A DNA stretch of 64,000 nt from DATESN01 sp035270785 (lineage in GTDB: Bacteria; Bacillota; Clostridia; Lachnospirales; Lachnospiraceae), in contig DATESN010000123.1 in NCBI GenBank assembly GCA_035270785.1, positions 62,001 to 126,000 on the forward strand, given 5' to 3'. A model generated the notes under the pieces. The model searched no databases. It was not told the origin of the DNA and was given only the letters and a program-made list of their open reading frames with translations. A program made the position numbers and the translations under genes. Positions 15,904 through 24,889 of this stretch are shown here, piece by piece (within the stretch, counting starts at the first letter, position 1; the number at the start of each line of letters is the position of its first letter).

Positions 15904-18285
15904 ATGAATCAATCTTCAAGGATAAAAATTAAGTTCATTGCTATTTTAATAGGGGTAATGTCTATTATGATTGTATGCATGCTTACAATCATGAATCGTA
16001 CGAGAGATAAAAGTCAGACCGACGCAGAATATATTACGTTACTTGAGGTTCAAAATTTAATTGGTGCATGTGATGAAGAATTAGTGGATACAAACTTGCT
16101 TTCTGAAGAAAAAACAGATTATGGAAAGATGATAAATTATCTCACATATAGACAATACATAGAATTATTAGAGGAGTTACAAAAAGTCAGCGTTCAATGG
16201 GTTGTTAATGATAAGAAATCATTGGATTTTATAAGCGAACAGAATATAGCGGATTATTCGGAAAAATACAAGCCAAATTATTATATAGAAAAAAGTGATT
16301 GGTATACTACGTTTGAACAGATAGCTTCTTATTTTGATTTAGAAGATTCCATCACGAAAAGAGAACTTACAATTTTAGCATTAGGAAATGATATAGCAGA
16401 TGCTACAGGAAAGAAACTTGACAACCCTATGATATTTACAAATCAGGGCTTATTTAGTGGGTCCATTGATTATTTGAATGGTTTTCTTTATCAAACAATT
16501 GAAATTTATAGTAAAACAAATGAGATTTTATCAGTTTGTAATATCATTAATAAAGACTATACACTGGAAAATGTTTGGATAAATGAGGTGCAAGGAGATT
16601 ATATTACTTGTTTTTGGGATAATTCATTTGTACAAATTCCTTTTAAAAATGTGAAAAAAGAAAATGAACAACAAATTGGTGATTTGTATTTTCAGGATGG
16701 AATACCTAGTAAAACAACATGTAAAACAGAGAAGATTCATGGCAAGTTATTACAAATTAAAGATGGTACATTAGAAATTGAAGGAGTGGGAACCTATTTA
16801 GTAGAGGATAACTTTAAAATATATAAACTATATGGTACGATGGAAAGAAATTATACAACAGACTTAAGAATTGGATATGATTTCACAGATTACGTGATTA
16901 GTGATGGCAAAATATGTGCTTGTCTTATTACAAGAGATGAGGCAATGGAAAATATTAGAGTGTTAATAAAGAACTCTGATTATCAAGGAACGTATCATAA
17001 TGAAATTAGATTTGTTTCAGATAGTGAAGGAACGATCAACAATGGATCTGATAAATGGCGATATGGCGTTGGAGAAGAAGTTTTAATAAAAAAAGAGGAT
17101 GATTTTTTTGCAGGGAATAGAATAACAATTATACCTGACAATCTGACTAGTACCATAACTCTTCTTTCTGTAAAGCGTTCCCAGGGAAACCCAAGCTATG
17201 GTGGAACTTTGGAAATTGAAAAAACAGAGGAAGGGCTTGTAGTTGTAAATGAAATTTTACTGGAAGAATATTTATATAGTGTTGTACCAAGTGAAATGCC
17301 ATCGTATTATCCAAAGGAAGCTTTAGAAGCCCAAGCTGTTTGTGCCAGGACTTATGCATATAGGAAAATGGTAAATGCTGGTCTTTTGAAGTTTGGAGCC
17401 CATTTAGATGATAGTAGTACTTTTCAGGTTTATAATAATATTGTAAAAACAACAGAAACAACACTTGCTGTAAAGGAAACAAAAGGAGAAGTGTTATATT
17501 GTGATGATCAATTGGTGGAAGCATATTATTATTCAACCTCTTGTGGTATGAGTGGAAATGCATCCATTTGGAAAAGCGATACTTCCGGTGATTTGACGTA
17601 TTTGGTTTCCAAGCAAATTGGAGAAGAAGCTCGTTTAGCCATGGCTAATGGAAATCATGCAAATCAAGAAAATAGTGAATCACTAAAAGAGGAAGAGCTT
17701 TTTAAAACCTTTATTTCAACGACAAATCCCAGTGACTATGAATCAGAGGAAGGATGGTATCGATGGAAATATATAGTGCAAAATCTGGATGTAGAAAAGT
17801 TACTGGAAAAACTTAAGGAAAGATATCAAATAAACAATAAATATATTCTTACAAAGATTTCTGAAAATACATATGAAGATATAGAACCTTCTATGCTAGG
17901 GACAGTTCTCAATATCTATGTTTCGAAAAGATTAAGTGGAGGAGTTGCAGATGAAATGATTATAGAAGGCAGTAAATCCACGTATAAGGTTATTTCTGAA
18001 TATAATATTCGATATCTTTTATGTAACAAAATGGCAAAGATAATAAGACAAGATGGAAGTGAAATTGATGCAAGTTCATTAATTCCCAGTGCTTTTTGTA
18101 TCATTATACCAGAGTATAAAAAACATGATGTTACAGGCTATACAGTGGTGGGAGGTGGCTTTGGTCACGGAGTTGGATTAAGTCAAAATGGTGCAAAGTG
18201 CATGGCAAACCTTGATTTTATTGCAAAGGAGATATTGACTTTTTTTTATGAAGGAACCATTATTAAAAATATATACGAAAGATAG
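15904..18285 (+). CDS. SpoIID/LytB-domain protein, membrane anchored
   Basis: 793 aa; GGGAG at 15890-15894 serves the ATG. A single N-terminal membrane helix (about residues 10-28) is followed by a roughly 400-residue region I do not recognise. The SpoIID/LytB domain follows: LEEYLYSVVPSEMPSYYPKEALEAQAVCARTYA (catalytic Glu in PSEMP) and a C-terminal VVGGGFGHGVGLSQNGAK motif. SpoIID is a lytic transglycosylase that acts on denuded glycan during engulfment; LytB-type relatives modify vegetative amidases. The long N-terminal extension and the split of the domain by a Cys-containing insert (SCGMSGNASIW is normal for the family) make this a paralogue rather than spoIID itself. Confidence 0.85.
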   Translation: MNQSSRIKIKFIAILIGVMSIMIVCMLTIMNRTRDKSQTDAEYITLLEVQNLIGACDEELVDTNLLSEEKTDYGKMINYLTYRQYIELLEELQKVSVQWVVNDKKSLDFISEQNIADYSEKYKPNYYIEKSDWYTTFEQIASYFDLEDSITKRELTILALGNDIADATGKKLDNPMIFTNQGLFSGSIDYLNGFLYQTIEIYSKTNEILSVCNIINKDYTLENVWINEVQGDYITCFWDNSFVQIPFKNVKKENEQQIGDLYFQDGIPSKTTCKTEKIHGKLLQIKDGTLEIEGVGTYLVEDNFKIYKLYGTMERNYTTDLRIGYDFTDYVISDGKICACLITRDEAMENIRVLIKNSDYQGTYHNEIRFVSDSEGTINNGSDKWRYGVGEEVLIKKEDDFFAGNRITIIPDNLTSTITLLSVKRSQGNPSYGGTLEIEKTEEGLVVVNEILLEEYLYSVVPSEMPSYYPKEALEAQAVCARTYAYRKMVNAGLLKFGAHLDDSSTFQVYNNIVKTTETTLAVKETKGEVLYCDDQLVEAYYYSTSCGMSGNASIWKSDTSGDLTYLVSKQIGEEARLAMANGNHANQENSESLKEEELFKTFISTTNPSDYESEEGWYRWKYIVQNLDVEKLLEKLKERYQINNKYILTKISENTYEDIEPSMLGTVLNIYVSKRLSGGVADEMIIEGSKSTYKVISEYNIRYLLCNKMAKIIRQDGSEIDASSLIPSAFCIIIPEYKKHDVTGYTVVGGGFGHGVGLSQNGAKCMANLDFIAKEILTFFYEGTIIKNIYER

Positions 18286-18308
18286 TGATATGGTAGAGGG
18301 GTAAAAGT

Positions 18309-19109
18309 TTGAAAAAAATAAAATTATTAGGTAACTTATTAAGTGAAATGAAAAAAGACAATGTTAGTGCTCATGCTTCTAGCGCAGCTTATTTTTTGTT
18401 CTTATCATTGATTCCAATTCTAATATTGGTGTGTTCTATTTTGCCTTATACTCCTATTAAAGAGGCTGATTTTATGCTTGCAGTTACAGATCTTTTGCCT
18501 AAATCAATGGATCCCTTTGTCGTGAGCATGATTGAGGAGATTTATGGAAAATCTCCAACCATGATATCTATTACAGCATTTGTTACGGTATGGTCGGCAG
18601 CAAAAGGAATTTTGGCAATTATGCGAGGACTCAATGCCATTAATGAAGTTGGTGAATCACGCAATTATTTTGTAGTACGTTTTTGGGCAACTATTTATAC
18701 CTTGATTTTATTAGGTATGATTATATTATGCTTAAGTAGCGTGGTCTTTGGAAATGTGATTGTGGGAATTATTGTAAGACGATTTCCTCAGATTAAAACA
18801 CTAATTTCTTTCTTGATGTATTTTCGCTTTTTATTAGTTTGGGGAGTTTTAACATTTCTATTTATATGCCTATATGCATGGATTCCAAATAAAAAATCAC
18901 ATGGGAAAACACAAATTATAGGTGCATGCTTCACGGGAGTTGGTTGGTCCATCTTCTCCTATTGTTTTTCTATTTATATTGACAGGGCTGATGGATTTAA
19001 ATTATACGGAAGTTTAACGACTATCATCATCATTATGCTATGGCTTTATATCTGTATGTATATTTTAATGATTGGGGCGGAAATTAATAGTTTGCTGGAT
19101 TCGGAATAA
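18309..19109 (+). CDS. YihY/virulence factor BrkB family membrane protein
   Basis: 266 aa with six predicted membrane helices. The start is a TTG at 18309 with AGAGGGG at 18295-18301; no ATG is available. Family features: DNVSAHASSAAYFLFLSLIPILI at the N-terminus, AAKGILAIMRGLNAINEVGESRNYF in the first loop and a closing LWLYICMYILMIGAEINSLL. The family was once called RNase BN by mistake; its transport role is unsettled. It sits 23 bp after the SpoIID-like gene, so the two are probably co-transcribed. Confidence 0.88.
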   Translation: MKKIKLLGNLLSEMKKDNVSAHASSAAYFLFLSLIPILILVCSILPYTPIKEADFMLAVTDLLPKSMDPFVVSMIEEIYGKSPTMISITAFVTVWSAAKGILAIMRGLNAINEVGESRNYFVVRFWATIYTLILLGMIILCLSSVVFGNVIVGIIVRRFPQIKTLISFLMYFRFLLVWGVLTFLFICLYAWIPNKKSHGKTQIIGACFTGVGWSIFSYCFSIYIDRADGFKLYGSLTTIIIIMLWLYICMYILMIGAEINSLLDSE

Positions 19110-19146
19110 ATTCGGAATAAAGTTTGTTATTTTTAGTCAAACTAAC

Positions 19147-19175
19147 TTGACAGATATTCATTATGTAACTAAAAT
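19147..19175 (+). promoter_or_regulatory. Promoter of the pheST T-box transcript
   Basis: Perfect TTGACA at 19147-19152, 17-bp spacer, TAAAAT at 19170-19175. Transcription start about 19182, at the head of the T-box leader. Confidence 0.85.
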
Positions 19176-19181
19176 AGAGAA

Positions 19182-19476
19182 GTATATTGATTAAAAGGCT
19201 ATGAAGGTGTTAGTAAAGAATCATTTTCTTACAGAGAGAGGGAGTCATCGGCTGCAAGCTTCCTTAAGTTCAGATGTTGATTGAATTTCCCACTGGAGCT
19301 GCTTATTAGAACATAGAAGTGTAAAATACGGATTCGTAATAATTGGTATTTCACATATTGTATTAGTAGAATAAGACGGATAAGCACGTTACGTTTAAAT
19401 GAGAGCCTTTTTTAGGAACTTGGGTGGTACCGCGGATTAATTCGTCCCTTGCAAATAGTTGCAAGGGATTTTTTTA
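19182..19476 (+). promoter_or_regulatory. T-box leader of pheST
   Basis: Roughly 295-nt tRNA-sensing leader. The conserved T-box sequence GGGTGGTACCGCGG is at 19422-19435 and an AGAGAGGGAG stem I element near 19233. A TTC triplet at 19287-19289 in the right place of stem I fits a Phe (UUC) specifier; the exact specifier is less certain than the T-box itself. The terminator stem TCCCTTGCAA / TTGCAAGGGA (19445-19454 with 19459-19468) plus a T-run is the off state. Uncharged tRNA-Phe would favour the antiterminator and expression of pheS and pheT. Confidence 0.92.
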
Positions 19477-19502
19477 TGTGTTAAGTAAGAAAGGGAAAAT
19501 GA

Positions 19503-20522
19503 ATGAAAGAAAAATTAGAACAAATTAAAAATGAGGCCTTAAAGCAAATTAAAGCTTCCGATGCTCTTGAAAAACTAAATGAAGTTAGAATCAATATCTT
19601 AGGTAAAAAAGGCGAACTAACGAATGTTTTAAAGAGCATGAAAGAGGTGGCTCCTGAGGACAGACCAAAAGTTGGGCAGTTAGTAAATGAAACTAGGGAG
19701 CAAATTGAAAAGGTATTAGAAGAAGCAATTCATAAAATGGAAGAGGCAAAAAGAAAGTCTCAAATAAGTATGGAAGTAATTGATGTAACCCTACCGGCTA
19801 CCAAAAATAATATAGGGCACCGTCATCCAAATACGATTGCCATGGAGGAAGTAGAGAGAATCTTTGTAGGAATGGGATATGAAGTTGTAGAAGGTCCTGA
19901 AGTAGAAACAGATTATTATAATTTTGAAGCATTAAATATTCCAGCTGATCATCCTGCAAAAGATGAGCAGGATACATTTTATATTAACGGTAATATTTTA
20001 CTTCGAACACAAACTTCAGGAACACAAGTTCATGAAATGGAAAAGGGGAAACTTCCCATTCGCATGGTCGCACCAGGTAGAGTATTTCGATCTGATGAAG
20101 TGGATGCAACACATTCTCCATCCTTTCATCAAATTGAAGGACTTGTTATTGATAAAAATATAACGTTTGCTGATTTAAAAGGTACCTTAGCAGAATTTGC
20201 AAAGGAACTATTTGGAGAAGAAACAAAAGTCAAATTTAGACCACATCACTTTAATTTTACAGAACCAAGTGCAGAAGTGGATGTAACTTGCTTTAAATGT
20301 GGTGGTTCTGGTTGCCGTTTTTGTAAAGGTTCAGGTTGGATTGAAATATTAGGGTGTGGAATGGTTCATCCCAACGTATTAAGAATGAGCGGAATTGATC
20401 CAAATGAATATACTGGATTTGCATTTGGAATTGGATTAGAAAGAATTGCATTGCTCAAATATGAAATTGATGACATGAGATTACTTTATGAAAATGATAT
20501 AAGATTTTTGAAGCAGTTTTAA
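19503..20522 (+). CDS. pheS: Phenylalanyl-tRNA synthetase alpha subunit
   Basis: 339 aa, standard bacterial PheS size. N-terminal coiled coil (about residues 1-90), then class II core: HRHPNTIAMEEVERIFVGMGYEVVEGPEVETDYYNFEALN (motif 1 region), APGRVFRSDEVDATHSPSFHQIEGL (motif 2) and GFAFGIGLERIALLKYEIDDMR (motif 3). A CFKCGGSGCRFCKGSG Cys-rich loop is present, as in many Firmicutes PheS. AAGGGA precedes the ATG. It forms the alpha2-beta2 enzyme with PheT encoded 21 bp downstream. Confidence 0.97.
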   Translation: MKEKLEQIKNEALKQIKASDALEKLNEVRINILGKKGELTNVLKSMKEVAPEDRPKVGQLVNETREQIEKVLEEAIHKMEEAKRKSQISMEVIDVTLPATKNNIGHRHPNTIAMEEVERIFVGMGYEVVEGPEVETDYYNFEALNIPADHPAKDEQDTFYINGNILLRTQTSGTQVHEMEKGKLPIRMVAPGRVFRSDEVDATHSPSFHQIEGLVIDKNITFADLKGTLAEFAKELFGEETKVKFRPHHFNFTEPSAEVDVTCFKCGGSGCRFCKGSGWIEILGCGMVHPNVLRMSGIDPNEYTGFAFGIGLERIALLKYEIDDMRLLYENDIRFLKQF

Positions 20523-20543
20523 CATAGAAAGGGAATAAAAAAT

Positions 20544-22958
20544 ATGAATACAGCATTATCATGGATTAAGGCATATGTGCCTGAACTAAAATGTGGAGAC
20601 CAAGAATATACGGATGCAATGACACTAGCAGGAACCAAAGTTGAAACATTTGAAAGATTAGATAAAAATTTAGATAACATTATAGTTGGTCAAATTTTAG
20701 AAATAGAAAAGCATCCAGATGCAACCAAACTAATTGTATGCCAAGTAGATATAGGAACAGCCACGATTCAAATTGTAACTGGGGCAAGTAATGTAAAGGT
20801 AAATGATAAAGTTCCAGTGGTGATTGACGGTGGAAAGGTTGCTGGGGGGCATGATGGTGGAAAGCTACCAGAAGAAGGAATTGTTATCAAAAACGGCAAA
20901 CTTCGTGGCATTGATTCCTTTGGTATGATGTGTTCTATTGAAGAATTAGGATCATCAAGAGAAATGTATCCAGAAGCACCGGAAGAAGGAATTTATATTT
21001 TTCCAGAAGACGCCCAGGTAGGAACGGATGCCATAGAATTATTAGGACTTAGAGACACGGTCTTTGAATACGAAATAACATCCAACAGGGTGGATTGTTA
21101 TAGTGTGATTGGTGTGGCAAGAGAAGCCGCAGCAACCTTTAAGCTAGCATTTGTGGAACCTAAGATAGAAGTGATAGACAATGGTGAAAAGATAGAAGAT
21201 TATATGAGCGTTGAAGTTCATGACAAAGACCTTTGCCCCAGATATTGTGCTAAAATTTGTAAAAATATTAAGATAGGACCATCTCCGAAATGGATGCAAA
21301 GAAGATTAGCAGCAAGTGGGATTAGACCTATTAATAACCTTGTTGATATTACCAATTATGTGATGGAAGAATATGGTCAACCCATGCATGCCTTTGACTT
21401 ATCGATGATAGAAGGTAAAAAGATTATAGTACGTCGAGGAAAAGATGGGAGTGAATTTCAAACGCTTGATGGTCAATTACGCAAATTGGATCGTGAAATA
21501 CTTATGATCTGTGATGATAAAAAAGAAATTGGAATAGCTGGAATCATGGGTGGCGAAAACTCTAAGATTACAGACACGGTAAAAACAGTTTTACTGGAAG
21601 CGGCTACCTTTAATGGAGCAAATATTCGTAAATCAGCAAAAAGATTGGGACTTCGAACGGATGCGTCTGGAAAGTTTGAAAAAGGATTGGATCCTAGAAA
21701 TGCGGAAAAAGCTATTAATAGAGCTTGCCAATTGATTCAACAACTAGAATGTGGAGACGTAGTTGGAGGAATGATTGACGTAAAAGTGCCATTAAAGGAG
21801 CTAAATAGAATTGCTTTTCATCCGGATCAGATTAATAAGCTTTTAGGAACAGAAATATCTCGTGAGGAAATGTTGGAGACCTTTTCAAGACTTGAATTAG
21901 AGGTAGAGAAAGATGAAATCATCATTCCATCTTTTCGTCAAGATTTAGAAGGAATGGCAGATATAGCTGAAGAGGTTGCAAGATTCTACGGATATGATAA
22001 AATTCCAACAACGCTACCAAGTGGGGAGGCAACAACCGGAAAACTTCCCTTTAAATTGAGAATTGAAGAAAAGGCCAGAGATATTGCTGAATATTGTGGA
22101 TTTTCTCAAGGAATGTGTTATTCCTTTGAAAGTCCAAAAGTATTTGATAAATTAACATTATCTGAAAATGCACCTGAAAGAAATGCAATTGTTATTATGA
22201 ATCCTTTAGGGGAAGATTTCTCGATCATGAGAACAATTTCTTTAAATGGAATGTTAACATCACTAGCAACTAACTATAATCGAAGAAATAAAGATGTAAG
22301 ATTATATGAATTAGGTAATATTTATCTGCCAAAACAAATGCCTCTTACAGAATTACCGGAAGAAAGAATGCAATTTACACTTGGAATGTATGGTGAAGGT
22401 GACTTTTTCACAATGAAAGGTGTTATGGAAGAGTTCTTTGATTGTGTGGGAATGAAGGAAAAGCCAGAATATGATCCAAACGCTGGTAAAGTTTTTTTAC
22501 ATCCAGGACGTCAAGCGAATATTATATATAAGGGAATTATCGTTGGATATTTAGGAGAACTTCATCCAGAAGTTTTAGATAATTATGATATTGGAATAAA
22601 AACATATATAGCCGTGCTTGATATGCCTTCCATTGAACCATTTACTACGTTCGAACGTAAATTTGAAGCAATCGCAAAATATCCAGCAGTTTCTCGAGAT
22701 ATTAGTATGGTTGTTCCGAAGGAGATTTTAGTTGGACATATTGAAAAGATGATAACCCAGCGTGGGGGAAAATTATTAGAGTCCTATCAATTATTCGATA
22801 TCTATGAAGGATCACAGATAAAAGAAGGATATAAATCGGTTGCTTATTCCATTACTTTTCGGGGAAAAGATAGAACTTTAGAAGATAATGATGTTTCGTT
22901 AGCCATGAAGAAGATTCTAAATGGACTTGAAAGTATGGGGATTGAACTTAGAAAGTAA
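20544..22958 (+). CDS. pheT: Phenylalanyl-tRNA synthetase beta subunit
   Basis: 804 aa. N-terminal tRNA-binding EMAP/Arm-like domain (GQILEIEKHPDATKLIVCQVDIG), B3/B4 editing domain (GLRTDASGKFEKGLDPRNAEKAINRAC), B5 domain and C-terminal anticodon-binding (ferredoxin-fold) domain with SRDISMVVP and the closing RTLEDNDVSLAMKKILNGLE. AAAGGGA at 20528-20534 precedes the ATG. Cotranscribed with pheS under the T-box. Confidence 0.97.
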   Translation: MNTALSWIKAYVPELKCGDQEYTDAMTLAGTKVETFERLDKNLDNIIVGQILEIEKHPDATKLIVCQVDIGTATIQIVTGASNVKVNDKVPVVIDGGKVAGGHDGGKLPEEGIVIKNGKLRGIDSFGMMCSIEELGSSREMYPEAPEEGIYIFPEDAQVGTDAIELLGLRDTVFEYEITSNRVDCYSVIGVAREAAATFKLAFVEPKIEVIDNGEKIEDYMSVEVHDKDLCPRYCAKICKNIKIGPSPKWMQRRLAASGIRPINNLVDITNYVMEEYGQPMHAFDLSMIEGKKIIVRRGKDGSEFQTLDGQLRKLDREILMICDDKKEIGIAGIMGGENSKITDTVKTVLLEAATFNGANIRKSAKRLGLRTDASGKFEKGLDPRNAEKAINRACQLIQQLECGDVVGGMIDVKVPLKELNRIAFHPDQINKLLGTEISREEMLETFSRLELEVEKDEIIIPSFRQDLEGMADIAEEVARFYGYDKIPTTLPSGEATTGKLPFKLRIEEKARDIAEYCGFSQGMCYSFESPKVFDKLTLSENAPERNAIVIMNPLGEDFSIMRTISLNGMLTSLATNYNRRNKDVRLYELGNIYLPKQMPLTELPEERMQFTLGMYGEGDFFTMKGVMEEFFDCVGMKEKPEYDPNAGKVFLHPGRQANIIYKGIIVGYLGELHPEVLDNYDIGIKTYIAVLDMPSIEPFTTFERKFEAIAKYPAVSRDISMVVPKEILVGHIEKMITQRGGKLLESYQLFDIYEGSQIKEGYKSVAYSITFRGKDRTLEDNDVSLAMKKILNGLESMGIELRK

Positions 22959-22980
22959 CTTAGGAAGTAACTTTCTAAGT
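22946..22980 (+). repeat. 10-bp inverted repeat straddling the pheT stop
   Basis: ACTTAGAAAG (22946-22955) and CTTTCTAAGT (22971-22980) form a perfect stem with a 15-nt loop; a partial third copy (ACTTAGGAAG) lies in the loop. No T-run follows, so it is at best an inefficient terminator or an mRNA 3'-end stabiliser for pheST. Confidence 0.6.
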
Positions 22981-22997
22981 AAAAATTTAAAAAGAGA

Positions 22998-23026
22998 TTG
23001 ACAAAAGTCAAATTCCACATTATCAT
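22998..23026 (+). promoter_or_regulatory. Promoter of the trpB2 T-box transcript
   Basis: Perfect TTGACA at 22998-23003, 17-bp spacer, TATCAT at 23021-23026. This makes trpB2 a separate unit from pheST. Confidence 0.8.
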
Positions 23027-23032
23027 TAATTT

Positions 23033-23318
23033 AATGTAATAAAGCGTAAACCGTAGAGTAAGAATAGTAAATATCAATTAGTTTGTTTCAGAGAGTCTCA
23101 GATAGTGGAAATGAGATACAAAGGTGATGTTGAATGGACTTATGAGGTCGGGAAGAAAAGCAATTGCTTAGTAATGCCCGCCGGGATGTTAACCCGTTAT
23201 CAAGTAACAATGCATGAAGGTGCATGAATGAGTGGATGAGCAATCATCAAGCTGGGTGGTACCGCAGAAGTTTATTAGACTTTTGCCCCTGTAATTAGGG
23301 GCAAGGGTCTTTTTTTAC
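23033..23318 (+). promoter_or_regulatory. T-box leader of trpB2 with UGG (Trp) specifier
   Basis: The T-box GGGTGGTACCGC is at 23254-23265. In the stem I region GTTGAATGGACTTATGAGG, the TGG at 23135-23137 followed by A sits where the specifier is expected, reading Trp. The terminator has a 14-bp stem with G-U pairs (23277-23290 with 23297-23310, core GCCCCT / AGGGGC) followed by a run of seven T. Low charged tRNA-Trp would turn on the downstream TrpB2. Confidence 0.92.
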
Positions 23319-23373
23319 GTGTTTTCATACTCTTAAACCAATTAATTTCAATAACGAAAAGGAGAAATACACT

Positions 23374-24750
23374 ATGAAGAAAGTTCCACACAAAATCATT
23401 TTAACCGAGGATCAGATGCCAAAACAATGGTATAATTTGCGTGCAGATATGAAAGAGCTGCCAGATCCACTTTTAAATCCAGGGACTATGAAACCATTAA
23501 AAGAAGAGGAACTTTATCCTATTTTTGCTAAAAAGCTCTCTCATCAGGAAATGGATAATGAAACCCGTTATGTTGATATTCCAGAAGAGGTTCAAGAATT
23601 CTATAAAATGTATCGGCCGTCCCCATTGATTCGAGCATATAATCTAGAAAAATTCCTAGATACTCCTGCTAAGATTTATTATAAATTTGAGGGTAATAAT
23701 ACTTCGGGAAGTCACAAATTAAATTCAGCAATTGCACAGGCCTATTACGCAAAGGAACAAGGATTGAAGGGACTTACTACAGAAACTGGCGCTGGACAGT
23801 GGGGAACAGCATTAGCAGAAGCATGTGCATTTTACAACTTACCACTGATTGTTTATATGGTAAAGTGTTCCTATGAACAAAAACCTTTTCGTAAATCAGT
23901 AATTCAAACGTTTGATGCGAAGATTATTCCAAGTCCTAGTAACACAACGAATGTAGGACGTGCAATATTAAAGGCAAATCCAAATACAACAGGAAGCCTT
24001 GGATGTGCTATATCGGAAGCGGTAGAAACAGCCACAACCACGGAAGGGTATCGTTATGTACTTGGTTCTGTTCTTAATCAAGTGTTGCTTCATCAATCTA
24101 TTATTGGTCTTGAAAGTAAGACGGCGTTAGAATTATATGATGAATATCCAGATATTATAATTGGTTGTGCTGGTGGTGGTTCAAATTTAGGAGGATTAAT
24201 TGCTCCTTTTATGAAAGATAAAATAGAAGGAACTAAAAATCCAAGAATTATTGCAGTAGAGCCAGCATCTTGTCCATCGCTTACAAGAGGAAAATATGCT
24301 TATGATTTCTGTGATACTGGAAAAGTTACGCCACTTGCCAAGATGTATACGTTAGGATGCGATTATATTCCAGAAGCAAATCATGCAGGAGGCCTTCGCT
24401 ATCATGGAATGTCACCTATTCTATCTAAGTTATACCATGATGGATTAATGGAAGCTATTTCAGTGGAGCAAAGCAAAGTATTTGAAACAGCAATTATGTT
24501 TGCAAAGCAAGAAACTATTTTACCAGCCCCAGAATCAGCTCATGCTATTTATGGTGCCGTTCAAGAGGCACTAAAATGCAAAGAAACAGGGGAATCAAAG
24601 ACCATTCTATTTGGTTTGACAGGAACGGGTTACTTTGATATGGTTGCTTATCAATCCTATTTAGATAATACAATGAAAGATTACATTCCTACCGATGAAG
24701 AATTACAAGAAAGTTTTGATAAATTTATAAAAATTCCTGGAATTCAATAA
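23374..24750 (+). CDS. trpB2: TrpB2-type tryptophan synthase beta chain
   Basis: 458 aa, about 60 residues longer than TrpB1 and with the extended N-terminus of the TrpB2 subfamily. PLP lysine is K115 in NNTSGSHKLNSAIAQ; TETGAGQWGTALA and CAGGGSNLGGL (phosphate loop) follow. TrpB2 condenses indole with serine to give tryptophan and usually works without a TrpA partner, or salvages free indole. No other trp gene is nearby. Control by a Trp T-box supports a tryptophan-forming role. AAAAGGAG precedes the ATG. Confidence 0.93.
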   Translation: MKKVPHKIILTEDQMPKQWYNLRADMKELPDPLLNPGTMKPLKEEELYPIFAKKLSHQEMDNETRYVDIPEEVQEFYKMYRPSPLIRAYNLEKFLDTPAKIYYKFEGNNTSGSHKLNSAIAQAYYAKEQGLKGLTTETGAGQWGTALAEACAFYNLPLIVYMVKCSYEQKPFRKSVIQTFDAKIIPSPSNTTNVGRAILKANPNTTGSLGCAISEAVETATTTEGYRYVLGSVLNQVLLHQSIIGLESKTALELYDEYPDIIIGCAGGGSNLGGLIAPFMKDKIEGTKNPRIIAVEPASCPSLTRGKYAYDFCDTGKVTPLAKMYTLGCDYIPEANHAGGLRYHGMSPILSKLYHDGLMEAISVEQSKVFETAIMFAKQETILPAPESAHAIYGAVQEALKCKETGESKTILFGLTGTGYFDMVAYQSYLDNTMKDYIPTDEELQESFDKFIKIPGIQ

Positions 24751-24784
24751 AGAACCAATATTTGAAATGATGTTTGAAATAATG

Positions 24785-24832
24785 ATAACCTAGACTTTGG
24801 AAAAACTTGTTTTTCATAATAGTCTAGGTTAT
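24785..24832 (+). terminator. Probable terminator of trpB2
   Basis: Perfect 12-bp stem ATAACCTAGACT / AGTCTAGGTTAT (24785-24796 with 24821-24832) encloses a second small stem GAAAAAC / GTTTTTC. The T-run after it is poor (ACTTTATCTT), so efficiency is uncertain. Confidence 0.6.
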
Positions 24833-24889
24833 ACTTTATCTTGGGCATGCTAATATGCAGAAATAAGAATGAAGATTGGAGTAAGTAGA

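Noticed and set aside
15722..15919. 65-aa minus-strand open frame over the 6S-like RNA and its terminator
   Set aside because: No ribosome binding site, crosses a perfect terminator stem, and the region is explained as an RNA gene.
17147..17563. 138-aa minus-strand open frame inside the SpoIID-like gene
   Set aside because: Antisense shadow of a real gene; composition is low-complexity Leu/His and there is no family pattern.
23374..24750. Canonical TrpB1 as part of a trp operon
   Set aside because: Length, extended N-terminus and lack of trpA or other trp genes point to TrpB2.
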